Source: Clostridium sartagoforme (GTDB lineage Bacteria > Bacillota > Clostridia > Clostridiales > Clostridiaceae). From it: DNA of 64,000 bases. Where the stretch lies: the NCBI RefSeq assembly GCF_004794105.1, contig NZ_SRYR01000007.1, positions 1 through 64,000 on the forward strand, written 5' to 3'. A program made the translations under genes and the position numbers. The notes below the pieces were generated by a model. It was not told the DNA's origin. It searched no databases and saw nothing but the letters and a program-made list of their open reading frames with translations. Shown here in pieces: positions 26,729 to 35,682 of this stretch (positions within the stretch are counted from its first letter, which is position 1; each line of letters opens with the position of its first letter).

Positions 26729-27808
26729 ATTAGTTATATAGAGTTTGATAATTTATCAAAAAAGTATAAGAATGCTGATAGATATGCCTTGAAGAATATA
26801 AATTTTAATATTGAGAAGGGTGAATTTATAGTTATATTAGGTCCTAGTGGAAGTGGAAAATCTACTCTTTTAGATTTAATTTGTGGATTTGAGGATATTA
26901 CTGAAGGAAAAATTAAGGTAGATAATAAGGTTATTAATGATATAGAGCCTAAGAGTAGAGATGTTTCTATGGTTTTTCAAAGCTATGCCTTGTATCCTCA
27001 TTTAACAGCTTATGAAAATATTGCTTTTGGAATGAAGATAAGAAAAGCTAATAAAAAGGAAATAGACGAGAAAGTAAAATGGGCAGCTAAAATACTTAAA
27101 TTAGAAGAGTGCTTAAAGTCTAAGCCTAAGAATTTATCAGGTGGGCAAAGACAAAGAATAGCTTTAGCTAGAGCTATGGTTAGAAATCCTAAGTGCTTTT
27201 TAATGGATGAACCTTTATCGAATTTAGATGCTAAATTAAGGAATTCAACTTCAAATGAAATTAGGAATTTACACAATGAATTAAATGCTACAACTATATA
27301 TGTTACTCATGATCAAGTTGAAGCTTTGTCTATGGCTGATAAAATAGTAATACTTAATAATGGAGAAATTCAGCAAATAGGAAGTCCTTTTGAAATATAT
27401 AATAATCCAAGTAATGTTTTTGTAGCTACTTTTATTGGAAGGCCTCAAATAAATTTATTTGATTTATTTATAGATGATGATTATATTCTTTTAGGTGAGT
27501 CTATTAAGTTTAATAAGCCTAAAGAATTTAATGATTTAAATAAAGGAAAATATATAATTGGACTAAGATCAGAAGATACTATTAAGGTAGATAATTCTAA
27601 TGAAGAATATATTGAAGGTATTGTAGAAAAGATTGAGTATCTTGGAAGTGAAACAATTTTTTATATTATTTATAATGAAATGAAATTTACTTTTAAAGAT
27701 TATGGAGTAAATAATATAAAAATAGGGGATAAAATTAATATTAGTTTTAATTTTAATAAGGCTAATATTTTTGATATATTAACAAGACAAAATATAAGGA
27801 GTAATTAA
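26729..27808 (+). CDS. Sugar ABC transporter ATPase (MalK/UgpC type), apparent ATT start
   Basis: The conserved N-terminus (SYIEFDNLSKKYKNADRYAL) begins at 26732 with no ATG, GTG or TTG before it. GGAGGTGAT (26716-26724) puts ATT 26729 at ideal spacing, 8 bases after GGAGG. The in-frame ATG at 26714 meets TAA after four codons. A TTG at 26789 would delete the first beta-strand and lacks a ribosome site. The 359-residue protein has Walker A GPSGSGKST, LSGGQRQRIALARAM, MDEPLSNLD, switch THDQ and a C-terminal TOBE-like part, so it is a full-length CUT1-type ATPase energising the permeases encoded at 29,077 and 29,939. The start is an AUU initiation, or a sequencing or mutational change from ATG. 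Confidence 0.85.
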   Translation: MSYIEFDNLSKKYKNADRYALKNINFNIEKGEFIVILGPSGSGKSTLLDLICGFEDITEGKIKVDNKVINDIEPKSRDVSMVFQSYALYPHLTAYENIAFGMKIRKANKKEIDEKVKWAAKILKLEECLKSKPKNLSGGQRQRIALARAMVRNPKCFLMDEPLSNLDAKLRNSTSNEIRNLHNELNATTIYVTHDQVEALSMADKIVILNNGEIQQIGSPFEIYNNPSNVFVATFIGRPQINLFDLFIDDDYILLGESIKFNKPKEFNDLNKGKYIIGLRSEDTIKVDNSNEEYIEGIVEKIEYLGSETIFYIIYNEMKFTFKDYGVNNIKIGDKINISFNFNKANIFDILTRQNIRSN

Positions 27809-27809
27809 A

Positions 27810-29084
27810 ATGAAAGCAAAAAAGATAATAGCAACTTTATTGATGTTACCAATGCTTATGGTGGGATGTACTAAGGCTGGAGAAAAGCAAAGTGAAGAAA
27901 TCGGAGGTACTATTAAGGTTGTTACCTCTAGAACAGATGCTGATAAATTATTTGAAAAAATAGAAGAGGATTTTAAAAAGCTATATCCAAATGTTGAAGA
28001 TATAGTATGGGAATCATCTGCTGACTATGATAAATACATAATGACTAGAATGAATACTAAGGATTATGGTGATGTTTTATTCCTACCTTTTAGTATGAAT
28101 GGAACTCCTGAAGAATATGAAAATTACTTTGAGCCATTAGGAACAGTTGATGAGCTTAAAGAAAAGTATATTGATGTTACAGAAGCGGATTACAATGATG
28201 TTGCATATGGACTACCAGTTGCTTTAAATAGCTTAGGAATTATTTATAATGAAGAAGTTTTAAAGAAGGCTGGAGTAGAAGAAATGCCAACTTCTACTGA
28301 AGAATTTATAGAAGCTTGCAAAAAGATAAAAGAAAATACTGATGCTATACCTTTCTATACAAACTACAACAAGACTTTAGGAACTTGGGGTGGAACATTA
28401 ACTTCTTATGGTGGAGAGCAATATAGATCTGCAATGCTTGAAGCTGGAACTGGATTTAAAGAAGGTCAACCAATACGTGAAATAATGGATTTATTTTATG
28501 GATTAGCTTCAAATGGATTAACAGAAGCAGACCCTATAACAGGTGATTTTGCTAAGTCTCTTCAAATGCTTGCAGATGGAGAAGTTGCCATGATAATGAA
28601 GGGTTCTCAAGATGCAAAGATGATTCAAGAACTTAGTACAAATGGAAGCAAAATTAATATAGCTCCATTACCAGTTAAATTTAATGGCCAAACAAGTATT
28701 GCTTTTGGAGCACCATCAGTAATTGTAATGAATAAGAATAGTGAAAATAAAGCAACTGCTAAGGCATTTTTAGAGTTCTTTATTTCAGCTCAAAGTGGAT
28801 ATGCAGATGATTTAGGTGGAATGTCACCAAGTAAAGAAGACTTAACTGCAGAACAAAAAGAAATGTTTGAAAATAATAATATAGTATTAACATCATCTAC
28901 AGAAACTCCAGAAATTGATAGTAAGTATGCTGCAATTACTAATGAAGTAGGTGTAGGAAGATTAACAGATGTACTTCAAAAGGTTATTAATATAGGTTTA
29001 TATCCAAATGAAAATGAAAGTTATATTGACTATGTAAACTCATTAGAATCTAAGTGGGAAGCTGCTGCAAAGGCAAATGAATAA
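27810..29084 (+). CDS. Sugar-binding lipoprotein of the ABC importer
   Basis: The 424-residue product has a lipoprotein signal (LPMLMVGC, Cys about residue 20) and a family 1 solute-binding fold: TIKVVTSRTDADKLFEKIEE, PEEYENYFEPLG, YGLPVALNSLGIIYNEEVLK and a late FLEFFISAQ. It captures a carbohydrate outside the membrane and delivers it to the permease pair. It begins one base after the ATPase stop. It overlaps the first permease gene by 8 bases. The sugar cannot be named from sequence; no glycosidase gene is adjacent to hint at it. Confidence 0.92.
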   Translation: MKAKKIIATLLMLPMLMVGCTKAGEKQSEEIGGTIKVVTSRTDADKLFEKIEEDFKKLYPNVEDIVWESSADYDKYIMTRMNTKDYGDVLFLPFSMNGTPEEYENYFEPLGTVDELKEKYIDVTEADYNDVAYGLPVALNSLGIIYNEEVLKKAGVEEMPTSTEEFIEACKKIKENTDAIPFYTNYNKTLGTWGGTLTSYGGEQYRSAMLEAGTGFKEGQPIREIMDLFYGLASNGLTEADPITGDFAKSLQMLADGEVAMIMKGSQDAKMIQELSTNGSKINIAPLPVKFNGQTSIAFGAPSVIVMNKNSENKATAKAFLEFFISAQSGYADDLGGMSPSKEDLTAEQKEMFENNNIVLTSSTETPEIDSKYAAITNEVGVGRLTDVLQKVINIGLYPNENESYIDYVNSLESKWEAAAKANE

Positions 29085-29958
29085 TGTAAACTTAATAAAA
29101 AAAGAAAGACAAATTATTTTTCTCTTTCTTTTTTTTCCTATTTTATTATTATTCTTATTTGGATTTTTACCTATAATTGAAATAGTTATATATAGTTTTA
29201 CATCTTGGAATGGTATATCAAAGGTTAAGGAGTTTATTGGCTTTGATAATTATATAAAAGTTTTAACGGACCCAACTTATTTTCAGGTTTTTAAAAATAG
29301 TTTATATTACTTTTTATCTGGAATACTTCAAATTATAATAGCTATGCTTTTTGCTATTATGCTATCTTTTAAAGTTAAATTTAAAGGCTTTTTTAAGGCA
29401 AGCTTTGTTTTTCCAACTCTTATAAGTGGAGTTGCAATATCAATGATGTTTAGAGTGTTTTTTGAACCAGGAGGAACCTTTGATGCAGCCCTTGGAAGTT
29501 TAGGACTTGGAGAGTTTGTACATTATTGGCTTGGAGATCCGAGAATAGTTAATTACACATTAGCTAGCATATCCCTTTGGAGATTTACAGGGAGAAGCTT
29601 TATTATGTATTTTGGAGCAATTCAATCTATACCGAGGGAATATTTAAAGGCTGCAGAAATAGAAGGAGCTTCTATAATGCAAAAGGTTAGGTATGTAATA
29701 TTACCTAATATCCACACAATAATTAAGATAAATTTTATTTTACTTATTATTGGGTCTATCTCAGTATTTGAAATACCTATGATAATGACTAATGGATCTA
29801 ATGGTACTAGCACATTCTTATTACAAACTATTAAAACTGCCTTTGAGCAAAAGAAAATAGGACTTGCAGCTAGTATGGCTGTAATAATTTCAATAGTAAT
29901 TATATTAGCTACAACTATTCAAAAGAAGGTATATAGTAATGATGAAGGTGAATATTAA
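29077..29958 (+). CDS. Sugar ABC permease, MalF/UgpA type
   Basis: A 293-residue, six-helix permease. The cytoplasmic coupling motif is visible as YLKAAEIEGASIMQKVRYVI, the EAA loop that docks on the ATPase. It begins inside the end of the binding-protein gene and overlaps the next permease gene by 20 bases, a tightly coupled operon. It forms the membrane channel with the next-encoded permease. Confidence 0.92.
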   Translation: MNNVNLIKKERQIIFLFLFFPILLLFLFGFLPIIEIVIYSFTSWNGISKVKEFIGFDNYIKVLTDPTYFQVFKNSLYYFLSGILQIIIAMLFAIMLSFKVKFKGFFKASFVFPTLISGVAISMMFRVFFEPGGTFDAALGSLGLGEFVHYWLGDPRIVNYTLASISLWRFTGRSFIMYFGAIQSIPREYLKAAEIEGASIMQKVRYVILPNIHTIIKINFILLIIGSISVFEIPMIMTNGSNGTSTFLLQTIKTAFEQKKIGLAASMAVIISIVIILATTIQKKVYSNDEGEY

Positions 29959-30778
29959 ATCTATAATAGCAAAAATATTAAAATATTCTACTTTAATAGG
30001 TTGGACAATAGTAGTGTTTTTACCTATAATAACTGTTATTTTTGGCTCCTTTAAAACTTATGATGAATTCACTAGGACAAGTGGAATTACTCCTCCAAAT
30101 AGCTTTGCTTACTTTGAAAATTATATAAAGGCCTTTGTAGATGGTAAAATGCTTATGGGATTTATTAATACATTTATATTAATACTCTTTGGAGCTACAG
30201 GTAGTGTAATTATAGGTTCTATGGTGGCTTTTGTTATAAGTAGATTTGAGTTTAAGTTTAAAAAGTTAATTTTATTTATGTATTTGCTTGTATCAATAGT
30301 ACCTATGGAAATGTCTCAAGTTGCAACCTTTAAGATAGTTGATGCATTAGGTATATACAATACTAGGCTTGCACCAATAATAATATATTTAGGTGCAGAT
30401 GTATTAATGGTTTATATTTATATGCAAGCATTAGAAAAAGTTCCAAGGGATTTAGATAAAGCAGCAATGTTAGAAGGAGCAGGATATTTTCAAATATATA
30501 GAAAGGTAATATTTCCTTTACTAAAACCTGCAACTGCAACTGCAATTATGCTTAAAATAATTTCAATATATAATGATTTTTATGTGCCATTTTTATATAT
30601 GCCAGGGGAAGGGCTAAATACTGTCTCAACAACTTTATTTAACTTTATAGGACCAGCCTCTACAGAATGGCAGGTTATATGTGCAGGAATTGTAATAAGC
30701 ATGATACCAATGATTTTATTTTTCGTATTTTTACAAAAGCATATTTATCAAGGAATAACATCAGGAAGTATTAGATAG
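29939..30778 (+). CDS. Sugar ABC permease, MalG/UgpE type
   Basis: A 279-residue, six-helix permease with the EAA coupling loop DLDKAAMLEGAGYFQIYRKV and the terminal KHIYQGITSGSIR, typical of UgpE/MalG partners. ATGATG gives two possible starts (29939 or 29942). It ends the four-gene importer operon. No clear T-run terminator follows in the 96 bases before the UbiA gene, so readthrough is possible. Confidence 0.92.
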   Translation: MMKVNIKSIIAKILKYSTLIGWTIVVFLPIITVIFGSFKTYDEFTRTSGITPPNSFAYFENYIKAFVDGKMLMGFINTFILILFGATGSVIIGSMVAFVISRFEFKFKKLILFMYLLVSIVPMEMSQVATFKIVDALGIYNTRLAPIIIYLGADVLMVYIYMQALEKVPRDLDKAAMLEGAGYFQIYRKVIFPLLKPATATAIMLKIISIYNDFYVPFLYMPGEGLNTVSTTLFNFIGPASTEWQVICAGIVISMIPMILFFVFLQKHIYQGITSGSIR

Positions 30779-30874
30779 AGAGAAATATTATTTCAAAAGA
30801 AGTTAATAATTAAGAATAGAAACTTAAGAACATAAGATGAATGAAAAAGAAAAGCTTCAGGGAGTATTGGACAA

Positions 30875-31804
30875 ATGAAGAAAAATAATTTTTTAAAACG
30901 AATTTATACAGTAATGGAACTTAGAACAGGCTTTGCAACAGGACTTCCAGCTTTAAGTGGAGGACTCTTCGGAGCGTATTTAGCAAGGGATATAAAAATA
31001 CTTCCATTAGTATTAATGTTTATTTCAGGTTTTAGCTTAAATATAGTAGCTAATATAGCAAATGAAATAAGAGCATTTTTAAAGAATGAAGAAAATGAAG
31101 ATACATTTACAGGGCATTTAGGTAGTGAAGGTTTAGTTAGAGGAGACGCTAAGTTTTTAGATGCAATAATAGCTCTAGGTTTTATGTTAGCCTTAGGTGG
31201 AGGAAGTGGACTTTTAGTGGTTTTAATAACTAAGGATATAAGCATATTAATTATAGGTATATTAAGTGCCTTAGCAGCAATAACTTATTCCTTAGGACCA
31301 AAACCATATATAATTTATCCTATTGGTGAATTAGTATCAGGAATATTTGCAGGAGGTATAAGTAGCTTTGTATCTTCATATATACAGCAAGGAAAAGTAA
31401 GCATAGAAATAATTTTATATGCACTTATATCAATGATAATGACTGTATTCTTAATGTCCACAAACAATACATCTGACTATGAAAAAGACAAAGGAGTTAG
31501 AGTAACTCTACCTCACGTTATTGGTTTTAGAAACTCAATTAAGATAATAATACCAGAAGCTATAATTATGATATTAGCTTGGATAGCCCTATTTTTAATG
31601 TCAAAAATAAGCTTAATAATATTTATATCAGGACTATTGATATTCTATTATTATGGATATGTTAAATGGTATAAGGATTATTATAAAATACAAGAAGTAT
31701 ATAAAGAAATGGGAAAAGAATGGGGACCAAGACCTCTGCTTCTTATATATAGCTTTCACTTCATAATGTCACTAGAATTTTTAATATATACAATATTGTT
31801 ATAA
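30875..31804 (+). CDS. UbiA-family prenyltransferase
   Basis: A 309-residue protein with about 8-9 helices. The two acidic motifs of the UbiA superfamily are recognisable: NIVANIANEIRAFLKN in the first and STNNTSDYEKDKGVRVTLPH in the second. The family moves an isoprenoid chain to an aromatic or similar acceptor within the membrane; MenA (menaquinone) and DGGGP synthase are members. The first motif reads NxxxE/R rather than the canonical NDxxD, so this is a variant subgroup. No menaquinone genes are near. The substrate is unknown. Confidence 0.8.
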   Translation: MKKNNFLKRIYTVMELRTGFATGLPALSGGLFGAYLARDIKILPLVLMFISGFSLNIVANIANEIRAFLKNEENEDTFTGHLGSEGLVRGDAKFLDAIIALGFMLALGGGSGLLVVLITKDISILIIGILSALAAITYSLGPKPYIIYPIGELVSGIFAGGISSFVSSYIQQGKVSIEIILYALISMIMTVFLMSTNNTSDYEKDKGVRVTLPHVIGFRNSIKIIIPEAIIMILAWIALFLMSKISLIIFISGLLIFYYYGYVKWYKDYYKIQEVYKEMGKEWGPRPLLLIYSFHFIMSLEFLIYTILL

Positions 31805-31821
31805 AATGCGAATAAAACATA

Positions 31822-32010
31822 ATGATATGTATTAACTTTCCGATTTTTAAATAATTTCGAATACAATTCTAAATTTAAGCTATCTAAGCTGGCTAAATTT
31901 TTATAACTCGCTTTGCTCAAACAATAAAAATTCTTAACGCCATCTTAGCTATCTTAAATAAGAATTGTAGTTTCTCATTATAATAAAATCTCCAATTTAA
32001 TACATATCAT
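31822..32010. repeat. Family 5 long imperfect hairpin (~190 bp)
   Basis: ATGATATGTATTAA (31822-31835) is the exact complement of 31997-32010. Further inward, ATTCTAAATTTAAGCTATCT faces ATCTTAAATAAGAAT, and AATTTTTAT faces ATAAAAATT around CTCGCTTTGCTC. The left half recurs near 40,482-40,560. Confidence 0.7.
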
Positions 32011-32129
32011 TAATGTTAGAAACGTCTTAAATAATTTAAACTTGGGGATGCTAGCCTACTAAAAGAAGAAATTCAGATGAGCTAAATTTCAATAAAAGTT
32101 AGTGTAATCACCTAAAATATTTAAATGCT

Positions 32130-32349
32130 GAATTACTAGCAAAGATAAATTGATGGTGAAGTGAGCATATGGCGAAAAATTAGAAGTTCTTGGTGAAGTA
32201 AAAGCTACTAGGACTTAGAGTTGTTGGTTTGTCTGAGCGCATGCGAGTTTTACCAAAACTCTTGGCTTAGTAGTTTTTACGAGCCTTAGAACTTATTTTT
32301 GTAGCAATTTGTCTTACGAGCAGTCAATTTATCTTTGCAGTTATATTCG
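32130..32349 (+). repeat. Family 1 long-hairpin element, copy B (~220 bp)
   Basis: The outer stem GCAAAGATAAATTGA (from 32139) pairs exactly with TCAATTTATCTTTGC (to 32338). The inner stem GTAAAAGCTACTA / TAGTAGTTTTTAC has one G-U pair. It is about 84% alike to copy A by eye. It lies between the UbiA gene and the NMT1-like gene, ending about 24 bases before the latter's ATG. Confidence 0.85.
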
Positions 32350-32373
32350 CATTTTATTACAAGGGAGGAAGTT

Positions 32374-33204
32374 ATGGTAAAGATAAACTTAAATTTAATA
32401 AAGAAGAATCCACTAAGCTTAACTTCAATATTGGCAGATAAGCAAGGGATATTTAAAAAGTATAATATAGATATGAACTTATATTTAGATGAAGACTTTT
32501 TCTTTAAAGGAAATGTTGAATTCTTAGAAGGTAGATCAGATGCGATGATGGGAGATACAACATTTTTCTTCTACATGCTTGAAAAGGGAAAGAAGGCAGT
32601 CATAACTTCTAATCTAACAAGAACTATAAATCTAGTTGGTGGCGAAGATTTGCCTAAGGATTTAAATGGAATTAGGGTAGGAGTTAATAGAAGTGGATTG
32701 TTTAGATTATTTTTAGAAAATGATTTAAAAGATATTATAAAGAATCCTAAAATAGTTTGGATTAATAATACTTATGATAGGATTCAGGCACTAGAAAGTG
32801 GAGAAATAGATGCCTTAGTTGCAATTGAGCCCTTTGTATCTAAAGTAGTTAATAATGGGGGAAGTATTATTTGGGATTCAAGAAATAGTGATAAAAATCT
32901 AGTTATGTGGTGCTTTGATGAAGATTTTTATAATAACAATAAAGAGGCAGTTAAAAACTTTCATAAAGCATTAAATGAAGCAGCAGAACTTATCAATAAC
33001 TCATCTAGTGAAGAGAAAGTTAATTACTTTATGGAGTACTGTGGGTTTCCAAAAGAAGTAGCAGAGAGCTTTAAAAACTTTAACTTTGAAATCAATGGTG
33101 ATTATAGAAAAGAAGATTTTAATCTATGCCAAGAGTGGATGCATCGAGAGGGAGAAATAAAAAGATTATATGATGCAACTTCCTTAGTTAAAGATTTAAA
33201 ATAG
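32374..33204 (+). CDS. NMT1/THI5-like substrate-binding protein without signal peptide
   Basis: Start chosen at 32374 with AAGGGAGG 5 bases before; an upstream TTG reading runs into the family 1 repeat. The 276-residue protein looks like a periplasmic binding protein of the SsuA/ThiY type: LTSILADKQGIFKKYNIDMN, GRSDAMMGDTTFFF, DLNGIRVGVNRSGLF and ALESGEIDALVAIEPFVSKV. There is no signal peptide or lipobox, so the protein should stay in the cytoplasm, and no ABC permease or ATPase gene is adjacent. It could be a sensor or an enzyme such as the MqnA/THI5 group rather than a transport subunit. Confidence 0.75.
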   Translation: MVKINLNLIKKNPLSLTSILADKQGIFKKYNIDMNLYLDEDFFFKGNVEFLEGRSDAMMGDTTFFFYMLEKGKKAVITSNLTRTINLVGGEDLPKDLNGIRVGVNRSGLFRLFLENDLKDIIKNPKIVWINNTYDRIQALESGEIDALVAIEPFVSKVVNNGGSIIWDSRNSDKNLVMWCFDEDFYNNNKEAVKNFHKALNEAAELINNSSSEEKVNYFMEYCGFPKEVAESFKNFNFEINGDYRKEDFNLCQEWMHREGEIKRLYDATSLVKDLK

Positions 33205-33228
33205 TATAAGTGGCGATTGCATCAAAAT

Positions 33229-33475
33229 ATAAGGGGCTGTCACATAAAGTGATAATTATGAATTGAAAATTTATAATAAATAAAATAACTTATAATAAAT
33301 TACTTAAAAAGTGCATTTATTAAAGTGGATGCCGTACAAACAGCCCAAATTAAAAATTAAAAACGAAGAATTATTTTAGTAATTCTTAAAGAATTACTAA
33401 AATTAATTTCTTTTTAAAACTCCTTCGGGAGTTTTTTCATTAATATTTCATTCTTCATTCTTCAATGGCCCCTTA
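33229..33475. repeat. Family 4 (GGGGCTGTC-ended) MITE-like repeat, long copy
   Basis: It begins ATAAGGGGCTGTCACA and ends near GGCCCCTTAGT, with an internal ACAGCCC at about 33,338. It contains TAGTAATTC...GAATTACTA and a central AAAACTCC-TTCG-GGAGTTTT hairpin (33,416-33,437). It resembles 60,465-60,612 with an insertion. No ORF is seen. Confidence 0.65.
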
Positions 33476-33509
33476 GTATTAAAAATCTAATCTTAGATAA
33501 CACTGAAGT

Positions 33510-33668
33510 TTATTTAGTTATAACTTTATTAAAATAAAAAACATCTGCTAAAAATAATAAAGTTGCCAGAATTAGTATAGAATTAACTGCCCAAAAAGAA
33601 TATTTGAAAAGCAATGATACAAGTACTATTAATACAAAAATAGTAAACATTGATTTTAAAAAACTCAA
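33510..33668 (-). CDS. Small two-helix membrane protein (52 aa)
   Basis: A 53-codon frame on the reverse strand from TTG (33666-33668) to TAA. AGGAGGT (33676-33682) lies 7 bases before the TTG, ideal spacing. The product is two hydrophobic stretches, about residues 6-21 and 26-46 (TIFVLIVLVSLLF and SILILATLLFLADVFYF), and a basic tail. I do not recognise it. The good ribosome site and uninterrupted hydrophobic frame support a real small gene. Confidence 0.6.
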   Translation of the reverse strand: MSFLKSMFTIFVLIVLVSLLFKYSFWAVNSILILATLLFLADVFYFNKVITK

Positions 33669-33874
33669 AATTATTACCTCCTATATCCATACTAATTATA
33701 GCTTGTGCAATTTAACGATAATAATACTTGGTAAGTTTTAAGAAATTCTGGATTCTTAGGATGTTTAGTGGAAGGAGTATGGCTAGCTTAATATGGTGAG
33801 TTTTAAGAAATGCTAGATGATTATGCATTAAGCTACAAGGGGGTATATAAGATATATATTTTACTACGTTTTTA

Positions 33875-33910
33875 AACAAAAAAATAGAGTTAACCAGGAA
33901 AGGTTAACTC
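33875..33910 (-). terminator. Terminator of the zinc-ribbon gene
   Basis: GAGTTAACC / GGTTAACTC hairpin followed, in the reverse direction, by TATTTTTTT. Confidence 0.85.
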
Positions 33911-33921
33911 GGTAGAAGAAA

Positions 33922-34077
33922 TTATCTTCTATTGTTTTGAGCTTTTCTAGCTCTTCTACAGTCAGGGCATCTAACTGGATCGTTATCAAATCCCTTTTCT
34001 TTGTAGAATTCTTGTTCTCCAACAGTGAAAACAAATTCATTTCCGCAATCTTTGCAAATTATTTTCTTATCTTCCAT
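33922..34077 (-). CDS. Small zinc-ribbon protein (51 aa)
   Basis: The 51-residue reverse-strand product has two CxxC pairs, IICKDCGNEF and VRCPDCRRAR, which form a zinc knuckle, plus a basic C-terminus (RKAQNNRR). GGAGG lies 7 bases before the ATG, and a terminator follows. It belongs to the widespread clostridial zinc-ribbon family annotated as probable zinc-binding protein; its function is unknown. It stands alone between the repeat-rich region and gerKB. Confidence 0.85.
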   Translation of the reverse strand: MEDKKIICKDCGNEFVFTVGEQEFYKEKGFDNDPVRCPDCRRARKAQNNRR

Positions 34078-34257
34078 TTATAAATCCTCCTTAAAATTCA
34101 TAAGAACAAACTTGATATATTTCTTCCTTAAGGCGATTATGAACTTTAAGGGACAGAACCTATCGAAATTTTTCCTAATCATTTAAATATTCAAACTAAT
34201 TATATCACAATATCAATATAATTCAAGAAATATTGTGTTAAAAAATTAGCTATTAAT

Positions 34258-35343
34258 CTACATTTTACTTACCTTTTTAGGGGTAAACTTAAAGTAATAC
34301 AATACAAAAGTTATTAGTGGTATTATCACAAAAGCTACTACATTTATGCCTTGAATATATTTAAGCATTTCATACAAAATATAGTTATTTAATCCTAAGA
34401 AATAAGATAGGACAAACACTAGAAAAGTATAAATTCCAATGAAAATAGCTTTGTTCTTTATAAGCTTATCACATATTAATAATATGCTATATGTTGCCAA
34501 AACGTACTTAACAAACAGACCTACTACAGTTTGAATTATAAAAAATAATTCTCCAAACTCTAAAAATCCTGCAACTTCAATTCTTTGACTTAACACAAAC
34601 TCAGGATAAAAGATATTAGCAGCTCTTAATGGACCAAAGGCAGTTATAACCCCTATAAAAGATAAAATAATAAAGGCTGATGATATTACTCCAGAATATA
34701 AACTATGTATCCTAAGATGTTCTGTTTTATCTATGTATTTTAAGAAAGGCATAGCTATCATAAAGCTAGATAAACTCCCTAATATCATTACAGCAGAATA
34801 TATAAAACTTGAAAGTGATTTATCTCCTAATATAGGTAGTAAGTTATTAATATCCTTATAACTTTGTGTTAGTAAGAAGAATAGAACTCCATTTACTATT
34901 AAAACAAAAACACTTATTATTACAAAAATAAGAAGGGTACGTAGCTTTTTACTAAATATAAATAATGAAGGAACTATAAAAAATATTAATGCATACCAAA
35001 TAGGAGTATCAATAAACAATGTTGAATGAAGTACATTAGCTTCTACAGCTGCTGCTTCAATTGAATTTAAAAATAATGCCAAGACAAATATTATTAAAAA
35101 TATACTACTAACAAATTTAGGGGTAGATTCCTTATAAATATCTACAATATTAAAGTTATTAGTTTTTTTACAAATATTCATTATAAATAAAAGTAATCCA
35201 GTAAAAATAAGAGAGGATATAATTGAAGCAAGCCAAGTGGCTCTCCCCCCAACATCTACAAAAATAGATAAATATGTTTTACAAGATATAATAGCTGTTC
35301 CTAATATAAATAATATAAAATGCTTAGTAGAAATTTTGTTCAT
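34258..35343 (-). CDS. gerKB: Spore germination receptor B subunit (GerKB-like permease)
   Basis: Start 35343 is preferred: AAAGGG lies 8 bases before it and MNKISTKHFILFILGTAII is the usual GerB N-terminus. An in-frame ATG at 35370 is less well placed. The 361-residue protein has about 10 helices in the amino-acid permease-like (GRKB/APC) fold. GerB subunits sit in the spore inner membrane and take part in germinant recognition with the A and C subunits. It is divergent from gerKA-gerKC, the arrangement known for the C. perfringens gerK locus, which supports the gerK name. Confidence 0.9.
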   Translation of the reverse strand: MNKISTKHFILFILGTAIISCKTYLSIFVDVGGRATWLASIISSLIFTGLLLFIMNICKKTNNFNIVDIYKESTPKFVSSIFLIIFVLALFLNSIEAAAVEANVLHSTLFIDTPIWYALIFFIVPSLFIFSKKLRTLLIFVIISVFVLIVNGVLFFLLTQSYKDINNLLPILGDKSLSSFIYSAVMILGSLSSFMIAMPFLKYIDKTEHLRIHSLYSGVISSAFIILSFIGVITAFGPLRAANIFYPEFVLSQRIEVAGFLEFGELFFIIQTVVGLFVKYVLATYSILLICDKLIKNKAIFIGIYTFLVFVLSYFLGLNNYILYEMLKYIQGINVVAFVIIPLITFVLYYFKFTPKKVSKM

Positions 35344-35370
35344 AAAAAAACCCTTTCTTTCAATTAACAA

Positions 35371-35640
35371 TTAATAATAATTAATAATTAGCAATTAATA
35401 ATTAACAATTGCTGAGGAAACTGCAGCGGAGCTGAGTTTCTTATAATAGATTTATTTAATTAAAAAGTAAAATCTAAAATCAATTAATAATTAGCAATTA
35501 ACAAGTAACAATTTATGATGAAGTTCAGCAAATCTGAATTCTTAAAAACTAAATTTCAGTAATTTGGAATAAATTACTTCCCAATTCTTCATTCTGCATT
35601 ATCCATTCTTCATTATCTTAGTATTAGCAAAAAAATGAAT
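35371..35640. repeat. AT-rich degenerate repeats in the gerK divergent region
   Basis: Repeated AATTAATAATTAGCAATTAA-type strings flank AGGAAACTGCAGCGGAGCTGAGTTTCT, a hairpin-like core also seen at 19.85 kb. CATTCTTCATTATCTTA-type ends match families at 33.4 and 60.5 kb. Promoters for gerKB and gerKA must lie in or beside this stretch. A sporulation-specific (sigma-G) promoter would be expected, but I could not identify one with confidence. Confidence 0.55.
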
Positions 35641-35682
35641 ATTAAACAGATTTCAAACAAATAATACAATCAGGTGATGTAT

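Noticed and set aside
26107-26740. T-box leader for trpS
   Set aside because: No AGGGTGG-type core or antiterminator was visible on the reverse strand; the structure present is the family 1 repeat.
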